Of a stretch of DNA of 64,000 nt, positions 56,779-64,000 are shown in pieces (position 1 is the first letter of the stretch; each line of letters begins with the position of its first letter). The translations under genes and the position numbers were made by a program. Source of the DNA: Candidatus Dependentiae bacterium (lineage in GTDB: Bacteria; Babelota; Babeliae; Babelales; RVW-14); contig JAFEAY010000010.1 in assembly GCA_018266175.1 (NCBI GenBank), positions 53,942 to 117,941 on the forward strand. The letters run 5' to 3'. The notes under the pieces were generated by a model. That model ran no database searches. It worked only from the letters and a program-made list of their open reading frames with translations, and was not told the origin of the DNA.

Positions 56779-57618
56779 ATGAATCAGCATTTTTCTTTTA
56801 TACTGGCACAAACACTGAGCCTATTTTTTGTGTGTGAGCTTGGAGCGCAAATCACAGGTATTCCTTCTTCAAATAACGCTGTAATATCTGATGCATTAAA
56901 ACCTGTTGTTATCCAAGAACAAACAAATACAACAGCAATACTCCCTCTCTCCCCACTTGTTTTTGCACAAGAAGTTAACTTGAGAGACAAACTCACTCCA
57001 TTATTGTCTTGCTTAGGACATAATGAACTACAAAAGCTTTCTCCAGAAATACTCGATTATTTAAATCGGATAGCAAGCATTGAGGTTATTGTTGCAAGCT
57101 ATCTTTTAGTACTCACACTCAAAAGCATCATTCATTGCCAAATAAGTCAGCCAGTACCAACACGCTCACCATACAGCTCACTTGATACCTATGAAACAAA
57201 TGCTACCACTGCTCAAGATTTGACCATGAACGACGTAGAACAAAAAATATCAATCGCTGAAATTATCGATCTCCTTGAGCATGTTCAACAAGACTTAGCT
57301 CGTATTGAAGAACTTGATCGCCATGATAAAAAAGAGATTATGAATATTTTACTTGATCGCCAACAGCAGCTTCAACGTAAACTTAAACAACTCGGAATTC
57401 TCCACTATTCATCACAATCATCGCTTTGGAATTCTTCTTTGCCTTGGGCAGTTGCAGGTCTTTTCTTGGGCCTAACCATACTCACCGTTGCTCTTGCAAG
57501 CATCGATTCAGACACTGCTCAGACGACAGTACAATTTCCATCTGTTGATCTATTAGCTAAGAATTTAGGGTATAGACAACAGCCAGCACCTGTGCCAGTA
57601 CCAGATCCTGCAGTCTAG
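56779..57618 (+). CDS. secreted/membrane hypothetical protein
   Basis: 279 residues from the ATG preceded by GAGG. Signal peptide, a first hydrophobic helix (IEVIVASYLLVLTL), a coiled-coil stretch (IIDLLEHVQQDLARIEEL to QLQRKLKQLG), then a transmembrane span (LPWAVAGLFLGLTILTVAL) and a short Pro/Val tail ending PVPVPDPAV. Layout suggests an envelope-anchored coiled coil. No family recognised. Confidence 0.7.
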   Translation: MNQHFSFILAQTLSLFFVCELGAQITGIPSSNNAVISDALKPVVIQEQTNTTAILPLSPLVFAQEVNLRDKLTPLLSCLGHNELQKLSPEILDYLNRIASIEVIVASYLLVLTLKSIIHCQISQPVPTRSPYSSLDTYETNATTAQDLTMNDVEQKISIAEIIDLLEHVQQDLARIEELDRHDKKEIMNILLDRQQQLQRKLKQLGILHYSSQSSLWNSSLPWAVAGLFLGLTILTVALASIDSDTAQTTVQFPSVDLLAKNLGYRQQPAPVPVPDPAV

Positions 57619-57628
57619 ACTAAAACGG

Positions 57629-58105
57629 TTACTTGTGCTCGATCATTTTAGTCGTAAAAGCATAAACAAGATCAAGTTTGCACCATGCAGGAATGAGCTC
57701 AGTAAGTGGTTCTGGTAAAAGATTTATGGAACTAAGACTTTCAAGCGGAGCCCAAGCAAATGCAACATGCTCTTCTTTTTGAGCAGGTATTACACCGGCT
57801 TTAAGTTCGGGTGATGTTGCAAGAAATAAGAAATTATACTCATGGGTATGACACACTCGAGCTCCCAGATTGGGTTGAAATGAATATTCTAAGCAACCCA
57901 CAAATCTTTGTAGTGTAAAAGCAATCCCCATCTCTTCATCAAGCTCACGTAGTACAGTCTGCTGCGCGCTTTCTCCATGTTCAATATGCCCACCAGGCAG
58001 ATAGTAGTGCCCTTGCTTCCAGCTTGGGTGATGAGCCAGCAAAATATGTCCTTGGTCAATAATAACAGCACGGGCAAGCGTGTGAATGTTTGTATTTTCG
58101 CTCAT
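57629..58105 (-). CDS. Nudix hydrolase
   Basis: 158 residues. The Nudix box is complete: GGHIEHGESAQQTVLRELDEEMGI (G-x5-E ... R-E-x2-E-E-x-G). Such enzymes cleave nucleoside diphosphates linked to other groups. It is the last gene of the MazG-MNT-HEPN-SAP cluster, 17 bases after the SAP gene. Confidence 0.92.
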   Translation of the reverse strand: MSENTNIHTLARAVIIDQGHILLAHHPSWKQGHYYLPGGHIEHGESAQQTVLRELDEEMGIAFTLQRFVGCLEYSFQPNLGARVCHTHEYNFLFLATSPELKAGVIPAQKEEHVAFAWAPLESLSSINLLPEPLTELIPAWCKLDLVYAFTTKMIEHK

Positions 58106-58122
58106 GAAATTCTTTTTTTATT

Positions 58123-58716
58123 TTATGGTGTTTCTATCTTTTTCAAAAGCACGTAAGCTTCTTTAACTTTTTTCTCACGCTCAATCTTCCAACTCACGGT
58201 AATCTCAGGTCGTGAAGCATTCGGGTTTGCAGCTACAAAGCGCTGAATAAAACTCAAGTAGGCCCATTCTTGCTTGGGGCATATTGTATTCGCTTTTCGT
58301 GCTTCTTCCCAAAAATCTGCAAATTCTTGATACGTTGGTGGTTTACCCTCAAGCCATCGCGCCCTGATCCAATCGTGCCCAACCGCAGTAAAGTGGAAGT
58401 GCTCGCCAATGAACTTTTTAAAAAAGAGACGTGTCGCCAAGTCGTTTTTATGACTGCCGTATAAAATCAAGCTTTCTGGTTTGAGCAACACAACTTGATG
58501 CTTTTTTGCTCGAGAAATGTCGGGGATTACAGGCTCCGCTAAAATTTTTCCAGTTTCTATAAAATGCATAATTCGGGCAATAATGGCAGCTTTCATACCC
58601 GCATGAGGAAGCTTGAGAGCTAAACAGACATGTTTAAGCTCAGCCATGCTCATGTAATGCTGCGCATCATTAAGAGCTTGTTGATCATGCTTGCTTAAAA
58701 GTGGAAACTTTTTCAT
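58123..58716 (-). CDS. SAP-domain / DUF6434 protein
   Basis: 197 residues from the ATG two bases after the HEPN gene stop. The N-terminal ~55 residues form a SAP-like helix-helix (SMAELKHVCLALKLPHAGMKAAIIARI), a fold that often binds DNA or RNA. The C-terminal part matches DUF6434 (SLILYGSHKNDLATRLFFKKFIGEHFHFTAVGHDWI and RPEITVSWKIE). The exact role is unknown; its close coupling to HEPN-MNT suggests a shared function. Confidence 0.8.
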   Translation of the reverse strand: MKKFPLLSKHDQQALNDAQHYMSMAELKHVCLALKLPHAGMKAAIIARIMHFIETGKILAEPVIPDISRAKKHQVVLLKPESLILYGSHKNDLATRLFFKKFIGEHFHFTAVGHDWIRARWLEGKPPTYQEFADFWEEARKANTICPKQEWAYLSFIQRFVAANPNASRPEITVSWKIEREKKVKEAYVLLKKIETP

Positions 58717-58718
58717 TA

Positions 58719-59117
58719 TCAAATACTCAGTGTATTTTCAACTTTTTGAAGAGCTTGTTCTAAGATAGGATAATACAGTTTAATGTGTGCATAAATTTCA
58801 TCTGCAAGGTTTTCATCATAAGTATGCGACGTCAAGTTTCGGTCTCTTAACATTTTAAGCCACATCTTGTCATCGTCGATGAGCCCACCAGCATACGCTT
58901 CCTGCAAAACATCTTTAGGATATCTTACCTCAACACCTTTTGCTTCTAAAATGCGTTTTAACAGTTTCCAGAAAAGCTCAATCGTAAATTCAAATCGTTG
59001 AATCGATGCATCAATATTTCCTCGATCTTCATCCATGGGCTTACGGACCATGACACCAAGTGCTTGTAGGGCTTTTTTTGCCTGTTGCAAAGATTGTTCT
59101 ATGCGACTGTCTCTCAT
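58719..59117 (-). CDS. HEPN-type nucleotidyltransferase partner (HI0074 family)
   Basis: 132 residues with the HI0074/HepT signature. The active motif R-X4-H-X-Y is intact: R93 NLTS H98 T Y100. In HepT-type toxins this is the RNase site, and the Tyr is the target of AMP addition by the MNT partner. Overlaps the MNT gene by four bases (ATGA). Confidence 0.9.
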   Translation of the reverse strand: MRDSRIEQSLQQAKKALQALGVMVRKPMDEDRGNIDASIQRFEFTIELFWKLLKRILEAKGVEVRYPKDVLQEAYAGGLIDDDKMWLKMLRDRNLTSHTYDENLADEIYAHIKLYYPILEQALQKVENTLSI

Positions 59118-59428
59118 TTTTTTTCCTTTTGATAAAGAATCACCCCATCAGAAACTATAGACTTTTTCAATGGATTATTATCGGCAAGTCGATCAAACCT
59201 CACGCAATCAATTTTAAGCAAAGTATCCGCCTTATCAACAAGATCAAGTACTAAATACCAATCATCATCGCTTGCTTGAGGACAGACAACTGCAAGGTCT
59301 ATATCAGATCTATTCTTATGATCTCCACGAGCTCGAGAGCCATAAAGATAAATTATTTCGATAAACGGAAGCTTAGTTAAATCTTTAAAAAATTGTAACG
59401 ATCTAATTTCTTCTTGATAAGAGGTCAT
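59114..59428 (-). CDS. MNT-type nucleotidyltransferase (MntA/HI0073 family)
   Basis: 104 residues from the ATG with GAGG six bases upstream. GS-X10-DXD is complete (G30-S31, D42-I43-D44), within YGSRARGDHKNRSDIDLAVV. Likely the antitoxin that modifies the HEPN protein. The gene starts within one base of the end of the MazG-like gene. Confidence 0.9.
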   Translation of the reverse strand: MTSYQEEIRSLQFFKDLTKLPFIEIIYLYGSRARGDHKNRSDIDLAVVCPQASDDDWYLVLDLVDKADTLLKIDCVRFDRLADNNPLKKSIVSDGVILYQKEKK

Positions 59429-59429
59429 A

Positions 59430-59834
59430 CTATTCCTCAATAATCTCAGGATATTTCTGAGGTTGCGCTAAACAATATTCAACACCAAAACTTCCCTCTG
59501 GATGTTCCGCTTTTTCAACAAAGATACGATTTGAAAAACCACCCCGCTCATTGTATCTTTTCGCCTGAGCATGGGCTATCTGTTCAGACGTAATGCCATG
59601 CAAAATACAAAGAGCTTCAACAACATCAAGGACATCGGCAAGCTCTGCAATAAGCTCCTCACCAGATTGTGCTTCAACCACTTCTTGGGCTTCTTCTACT
59701 AACTTAAGCTGAAGCTGTTGGCTGTACTGGGCATCGTCAAGTCGTCTCCAATGCATAACAGAGCCATGTTTCTCCATCTTTTCAACCGCTTTATCGCGCC
59801 ATAACTTATTTTGATAAAATGTTCGCATTTTCAT
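59430..59834 (-). CDS. MazG-like nucleotide pyrophosphohydrolase
   Basis: About 134 residues; I prefer the ATG with AAGGA seven bases upstream over the ATG six codons earlier. The all-alpha MazG-type metal site is visible: KLVEEAQEVVEA and ELIAELADVLDVVEAL (E-E-x2-E and E-x2-D). Such enzymes hydrolyse NTPs, often damaged ones. First gene of the coupled cluster with MNT, HEPN, SAP and Nudix. Confidence 0.85.
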   Translation of the reverse strand: MKMRTFYQNKLWRDKAVEKMEKHGSVMHWRRLDDAQYSQQLQLKLVEEAQEVVEAQSGEELIAELADVLDVVEALCILHGITSEQIAHAQAKRYNERGGFSNRIFVEKAEHPEGSFGVEYCLAQPQKYPEIIEE

Positions 59835-60141
59835 GAGATAATCCTTATTCATCTCTTTATCAATTTCCTGTTCTTACGCAGAGCATACAGCAACTAAAAA
59901 TTTGGAAAAGGGGAAGCCTGTAATAAGCAATTTTGCTCTTAATTGAGTCATAGATTTTTAGATGATGCGCTTGAACGATTGCAATTTAGACCAATGATAT
60001 GCTCTTTTCAGCACAGGAATTTCGCTTATAAAAGGGATCACAAAATCACCATCTTGCGCTTCTACTATTGTTTTTTAACTTTATCAAACTAGACTTGCTA
60101 TCAAAACGCAAATAATAGTATTTTCATTGCAGGAATCGTTT
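59835..60141. other. intergenic region, no feature seen
   Basis: Region between the divergently oriented MazG-like gene and the small zinc-ribbon gene. It must contain two promoters, but I could not single out convincing boxes. Confidence 0.4.
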
Positions 60142-60444
60142 ATGCAAATCAAATGCCGTAACAAAAAATGTGGTCGACTCATGGGTGTGAGAGAATTTTT
60201 AGTGTATGTTTCTTGCCACCTTGGGAAATTCGTTTTGCCAAGCCTTGTACCGTTAATAGTTGCCAAGCTTAAAGAATACTGGGAAACACCAACAAAGGGT
60301 TGGATCGACGAGTCTATGACTGCATATGCAAATTTTATGTCTCTGACTTGCCCTGGCTGCAAAAAAATGAAATGGGATCCTTATCCTTGTGATTCTAAAG
60401 ACGAAATACAAAAAAACTACCTCAAAGATGATAGCAAAAAATAA
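60142..60444 (+). CDS. small zinc-ribbon protein
   Basis: 100 residues from the ATG preceded by AGGAA. An N-terminal CRNKKCG pair and a later CPGCKKMKW pair could bind one zinc ion. No signal peptide. It lies 36 bases before another cysteine-rich gene, whose CPKLQCMQC suggests a similar domain. Confidence 0.7.
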   Translation: MQIKCRNKKCGRLMGVREFLVYVSCHLGKFVLPSLVPLIVAKLKEYWETPTKGWIDESMTAYANFMSLTCPGCKKMKWDPYPCDSKDEIQKNYLKDDSKK

Positions 60445-60480
60445 TCCTGTAGAGTAGTAAGTTTAAGGCGAAGGTAGAAT

Positions 60481-60945
60481 ATGAAGTTCTTAAAAGTCAT
60501 TACAACCTTTTTGTTTATTACGTATTCACATGTCCATTGCTTGGATAATACTATACCTAATAAGGCAGCAACGCCAACCAGTGAGGAAACTGCCCAACTT
60601 GATCGATTCAGTATCTTTACAACGTATTTGGACAAACTTAAAAGTGCTGCAATAGAATTTGATAATAAACAAGGTAAGGCATGTCCGAAACTTCAATGCA
60701 TGCAATGCAAAAAAGAAAAAATCACATGGGCATACGTTCATGGACATCTTATTGGATCGAGCATGAAATCTATTGCGAATGAAGTAGAATTCAACAAAAT
60801 GAAAAACGTCATGGACGAATTTATAACAGTACTGGCACAATCAGATCTGCAAAAGATTTCAAATTGTATGCTTCAGATTGCACAAGATCTTAAAATTCCA
60901 TGCATTAATTGTAATGCATCATCCTGGAAAATAACTTCTCAATAA
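60481..60945 (+). CDS. secreted cysteine-rich protein
   Basis: 154 residues with a signal peptide (to about residue 20). Cys pairs CPKLQCMQC and CINC suggest a zinc ribbon or disulfides; WAYVHGHLIGSS recalls a metal-binding His. Likely partner or divergent relative of the preceding zinc-ribbon gene. Function unknown. Confidence 0.7.
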   Translation: MKFLKVITTFLFITYSHVHCLDNTIPNKAATPTSEETAQLDRFSIFTTYLDKLKSAAIEFDNKQGKACPKLQCMQCKKEKITWAYVHGHLIGSSMKSIANEVEFNKMKNVMDEFITVLAQSDLQKISNCMLQIAQDLKIPCINCNASSWKITSQ

Positions 60946-60982
60946 TTAAAAAACAACCTTTGAGTAGCGCAATCACTATACC

Positions 60983-61056
60983 CTAAATCATCCACACGGG
61001 AAAAAAAAGAATCCTTTTTTTTCTTCAAAATCAAGCAGCCCCATATAGCAAAAAAA
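60983..61056 (-). pseudogene. C-terminal remnant of a DUF4143 ATPase
   Basis: On the minus strand FFCYMGLLDFEEK, then after a one-base shift in an A-run RILFFPVWMI and stop. This aligns with the end of the ATPase at 4042-5364 (VFCYMGPLSFDEKNKILFLPASMI): the same F-C-Y-M-G, F-x-E-K, I-L-F and M-I-stop. A decayed second copy of that gene. Confidence 0.6.
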
Positions 61057-61097
61057 ACATACTGAAAGTTGCAAGTGAAAACCTGATATTGCTTGAA

Positions 61098-61433
61098 TCA
61101 ATGAAGTTTCATTCCATTTGGTACTTTTGAGTCAACGGTTACCAAGCAAATAGCACCCTGCTCATCTGAAAAACCAACCAAAAGAAATTGTGAAAGAAAT
61201 CCTGCAATGTTTTTTTCTCCCAAGTTAACACAACCAACAATTGACTTACCAACCAATGATTCGGGAGTGTAATGTACCGTCACTTGAGCTGACGTTTGAA
61301 GCACGCCAATGTCAGGACCAAAATCTGCCCATACTTTGTAAGCAGGCTTTTTTGCGCGTAAGAACTCTTCAACTTTGATTACGGTACCCGAGCGTAAATC
61401 AACTTTCTCGAAATCTTCATACGAAATTGGCAT
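61098..61433 (-). CDS. csaA: CsaA-type tRNA-binding-domain protein
   Basis: 111 residues starting MPISYEDFEKVDLRSG; GAAGGG lies about seven bases upstream of this ATG, so the ATG five codons earlier is not needed. The single OB-fold tRNA-binding domain has VDLRSGTVIKVE, KVWADFG and VNLGEKNIAGFLSQFL. CsaA binds RNA or unfolded proteins as a chaperone-like protein. Normal length. Confidence 0.95.
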   Translation of the reverse strand: MPISYEDFEKVDLRSGTVIKVEEFLRAKKPAYKVWADFGPDIGVLQTSAQVTVHYTPESLVGKSIVGCVNLGEKNIAGFLSQFLLVGFSDEQGAICLVTVDSKVPNGMKLH

Positions 61434-61592
61434 ATTTGTCCCTTCCATGAACGGTTTTACTTTTTTGATTGATCACGCACGCAGTAAGGTATCAAAGATC
61501 TTTGGGGATCACAATCCAATTTTTGAGTTCTTATTATTTTCGAAAATAAAGCTCCATGCACACATAATCCAGTCAGCAATTCTGATAAAACT

Positions 61593-62291
61593 TCAGCAAA
61601 GCAAATATAACTGCCTCTGATTTTCGGGAAATTTTTCAATCGCATAGCGCAGCATCGTTCGGGGCATATGGCGCGCATGCTTATCAAGGAATGCGATAAG
61701 TTTACTTTGATTCTTTTTCCCCGCTTCACGCAGCATCCAACCAACTGCTTTGTGAATGAGGTCATGCGTATCTTGTAATAAGATTACAGCGAGTTTAAAC
61801 GTATCTTCTAGATCGTTATGACGAATGAAATACCATGTTGAAACTATTGCAATACGGCGCGCCCACATGAGCTCTGATTGTGCAAGCGAAAAGAGTATTG
61901 CCCTATCACGCTTGAGTAAATGTGCTCCAATAATCAAATGCGCTGAAGCGTCGACAAGGTTCCAGTTATTTACCCGCTTCAAATTGCTCACGTAAAATTG
62001 ATACAGCTCATCTTTTAAATTGTCTTTTGCTTTTTGATACTGCCCGACCAAAATAAATAAGGCGAGAAGCCGTTCTTCATTGATTGGTGAGTCAAACAAA
62101 ACTTGTATTTCAGATAAAGATAAGTTGTTATAACTTTTGGCAATTATCCGTAATGTTGGAACCTTCACGCCAATAAATTGATCATGCTCCGCATAGTGCC
62201 CAACACCTGTTTTAAAAAAAGCTGAATGCCGTTCCTTGGGAATGCTAATCGATTGTTGCAGAAGATTTTTTATAGCGATTATATTGGTCAT
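61593..62291 (-). CDS. DNA alkylation repair protein (AlkD-like)
   Basis: 232 residues of HEAT-like helices. The family site is NNWNLVDASAHLIIG (Trp and Asp), followed by WARRIAIVSTW and KAVGWMLREAG. AlkD-type glycosylases remove 3-methyl- and 7-methylpurines. Its start overlaps the methyltransferase gene by four bases, forming an alkylation-repair pair. Confidence 0.93.
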   Translation of the reverse strand: MTNIIAIKNLLQQSISIPKERHSAFFKTGVGHYAEHDQFIGVKVPTLRIIAKSYNNLSLSEIQVLFDSPINEERLLALFILVGQYQKAKDNLKDELYQFYVSNLKRVNNWNLVDASAHLIIGAHLLKRDRAILFSLAQSELMWARRIAIVSTWYFIRHNDLEDTFKLAVILLQDTHDLIHKAVGWMLREAGKKNQSKLIAFLDKHARHMPRTMLRYAIEKFPENQRQLYLLC

Positions 62292-62920
62292 TTATTTTTT
62301 CTTTCATGCTCAAGAAGCCATGTTTTACGACCAATACCACCACCATATCCACCTAATTTTCCATCACTATTAATAATGCGGTGGCATGGAATCACGATAG
62401 CAATTTGATTAGCTCCATTGGCATTGGCGACAGCTCGACTTGCTGATGGCTTACCAATCTGAATTGCTTGCGCTAAATAACTTCTCGTCTCTCCATATGG
62501 AATGAGCGTTAACATCTCCCAAGCAAGTTTTTGAAATGGACTTCCCAAAAGAAATATTGGTGTTTCAAAAATTTTTAGCGTACCGTCAAAGTATAACTTA
62601 AGCTCTCTTTGGATAGAAGTAATTGGATCTGTAGTTCCAGCGATAATAGCAGACTTCGTTGTGATACACAGCCTTTCTACCTCTCGCTCGAGACCTCGAC
62701 ATTCAAGAAATTCCAAGAGGTATAGAAACCGTTCATCGGCAATTGCAAGCATTGGACCAAGCGGCGTGTCTAACGAAGATGCCTTAAGAATATTAGTATG
62801 CTTGCCAAAATGCGTGGGTACTGCTCTAATAATTTTAGAAAATGCATCACTCAATCCGCTTCTTGATTCATACCCAGCGTTCACCCGATAAAATTCATGC
62901 TTTTTTTCTTCTGATAACAT
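62288..62920 (-). CDS. methylated-DNA-protein cysteine methyltransferase, truncated Ada-like
   Basis: 210 residues. It removes O6-alkyl groups from guanine onto its own Cys in AIVIPCHRII; ANANGANQ and GKLGGYGGG complete the site. The first ~35 residues (NAGYESRSGLSDAFSKIIRAVPTHFGK) are the last part of an AraC-type HTH as in Ada, so this is an Ada lacking its zinc domain and most of its DNA-binding domain. Coupled to the AlkD-like gene. Confidence 0.92.
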   Translation of the reverse strand: MLSEEKKHEFYRVNAGYESRSGLSDAFSKIIRAVPTHFGKHTNILKASSLDTPLGPMLAIADERFLYLLEFLECRGLEREVERLCITTKSAIIAGTTDPITSIQRELKLYFDGTLKIFETPIFLLGSPFQKLAWEMLTLIPYGETRSYLAQAIQIGKPSASRAVANANGANQIAIVIPCHRIINSDGKLGGYGGGIGRKTWLLEHERKNK

Positions 62921-63029
62921 TTTGGCCCCGCGCGACAGCGATTTGTAATTTTAATATTATGATGTTCATCATTATAACGCATTTATTAGAACATGCGGCT
63001 GAAAATCAGGCACTGATTTTAATTAACGC

Positions 63030-64000
63030 GAACTCGATAATTAAAAGCCATTGATTTGTGCTACAGGACAAGCATAAATTGATGGCTTTCTAGAATCAAA
63101 CTTATAAGCGCATAACGTCGCAAGTAAATGTCCAAGAAAATTATCTTTTGATCGATGCCGAGAGTGTTCTAAATGATAGGATTCTTTGAGCTTTGAAAAT
63201 ACAGATTCTATCACTGCTCGCTTTCGTAAAAGCATTTTTTCTTCAAAATCCATAAGCTTATTTTTCATATTTTTTCTAATTTTTGTAATCAATTTGATCC
63301 CCTTGTTCCAGAGATTTTTGAAATTTTTTGTCGAAAGATATCCTCGATCACCAACGAGTTTACCTGTTAATCCTGTTGTTAATTTGTCTATAACTTTTTC
63401 GTTGGCGTCGTGGATATTGCCGGGTGTTAAGTAAAAACTAACAATTTCCCCGTACATGTTGATAATCAGGTGAAGCTTCATTCCGAAAAACCACCCCGTA
63501 GATGTTTTTCCCTTTTGCGAAAATCCATCAAATACTTTGTGGCTTGATGCTCTATAAATGTTGCATACTTCGTATGAAGTTGAGTCGATAAAATTTACTG
63601 GCGTTGGCTTTCCTAAGCATCTTGAACAAAGAAATCCCAATATTTCCTGCAGCATTTTTCCGATTAACTCAAGGATCTATTATAGCTCACCACGCAATCA
63701 AAAGCTGATTTTAACCACCCTAAGACATCCATTTCATAGTAATCTTTGAATGTTGAGCGCTTAGAAAAATTATAAAAAATAAGAATTGTTATCGCATCAG
63801 CTTTTGTCATTTTTTGTTTTCTGCCGAGGTTTTTTTGCTCTTCACGGGCCAATATTCGACTTCTAAAATCAGCTTTTTTTAAAAAATCATAAACTTCACA
63901 AAAAATTTTTGTTAACATCATTACGCTTCCCTTTCTTGTTTGAGGTTGTGATTATCCTCTAGGGAAGCATATTTTTTTTGTTTTTCAAATTATCGAGTTC
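63030..64000 (-). mobile_element. IS982-family insertion sequence, reaching the window end
   Basis: 13-base terminal inverted repeats gaactcgataatt (63030-63042) and its reverse complement (63988-64000) bracket the transposase frames. The repeat may extend past the window edge, so the right boundary is a minimum. Confidence 0.85.
63041..63921 (-). pseudogene. IS982-family transposase, split by a frameshift
   Basis: The N-terminal part lies at 63664-63921 (MMLTKIFCEVYDFLK to VVSYNR), the C-terminal part at 63041-63655 in another frame. The DDE catalytic core is in the second: DSTSYEVC (first Asp), GDRGYLS (second Asp) and KRAVIESVFSKLK (Glu), with TKIRKNMKNKLM typical of IS982. The frames can be joined near base 63672 by a single-base shift (SYNR then LELIGKMLQ), so the element is probably inactive unless frameshifting is programmed. 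Confidence 0.85.

Noticed and set aside
61000-61023. A/T-rich hairpin (gaaaaaaaag ... cttttttttc) resembling a terminator
   Set aside because: It falls inside the decayed ATPase end; the A and T runs code for Lys and Phe residues conserved in the intact gene, so the pairing is explained by coding sequence.
1-64000. CRISPR array, rRNA genes, phage structural genes or replication origin
   Set aside because: I saw no regularly spaced direct repeats of CRISPR type, no rRNA sequence, no capsid/terminase genes and no DnaA-box cluster.

Overview
The window looks like part of the chromosome of a Candidatus Dependentiae (TM6 / Babeliae) bacterium, a group of small-genome intracellular symbionts of protists. 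This is an inference from gene content and style: AT-rich DNA, many large secreted proteins with no recognisable domain, leucine/lysine heptad segments next to signal peptides, eukaryote-like protein types (an ATAD3-like AAA ATPase, a glucokinase-regulator-like double-SIS protein, a dual-specificity phosphatase), and several decaying AAA ATPase/nuclease genes. No rRNA gene is present, so the assignment cannot be proved from this window.

Layout. 1-10 kb: a giant secreted-type gene cut by the window edge, a DUF4143 ATPase bracketed by inverted copies of a GC-rich hairpin, then two large secreted heptad-motif proteins, one ending in a tyrosine/dual-specificity phosphatase. 10-20 kb: a nuclease pseudogene, clpB, a secreted C39-like peptidase, mnmE-khpB, tRNA-Gly and a KUP potassium transporter. 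20-25 kb: tRNA-Phe and the housekeeping run ffh-rpsP-khpA-trmD-rplS, with trmD fused to a second SAM-methyltransferase domain and rimM absent, followed by a lipoprotein and a small membrane protein. 25-31 kb: broken WD40-type gene, thyA-folA, tRNA-Gln, a yaiI-type gene, and a HEPN-MNT toxin-antitoxin pair inserted between two copies of a 53-bp leader repeat. 31-34 kb: an ATAD3-like ATPase with a membrane-protein partner. 34-38 kb: GntR regulator, ABC exporter and NlpC/P60 protein in one operon with a clear operator/promoter. 38-48 kb: two DUF1796 paralogues, a secreted 2H phosphoesterase-like protein, NfeD-flotillin, an 870-residue secreted protein with possible EndoU features, peroxiredoxin, trmB. 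48-57 kb: GKRP/MurQ-like protein, amine oxidase, second DUF4143 ATPase with a 23-bp perfect palindrome upstream, DUF885 protein. 57-60 kb: a tight cluster of MazG-like, MNT, HEPN, SAP/DUF6434 and Nudix genes. 60-64 kb: two small zinc-ribbon proteins, an ATPase remnant, csaA, the alkylation-repair pair alkD-ada/ogt, and an IS982-type element at the right edge.

How the parts fit. Housekeeping genes for translation and tRNA modification (ffh, rpsP, rplS, trmD, trmB, mnmE) are scattered among long secreted proteins that probably act at the cell surface or on the host. Toxin-antitoxin modules, DUF4143 ATPases and their remnants mark the plastic parts of the window. Best candidates for under-described biology are the ATAD3-like ATPase with its partner, the EndoU-like secreted protein carrying nuclear-localisation-like and CDK-site-like motifs, the MazG-MNT-HEPN-SAP-Nudix cluster, the leader-duplicated HEPN-MNT insertion, and covarying hairpin repeats attached to tRNA 3' ends.
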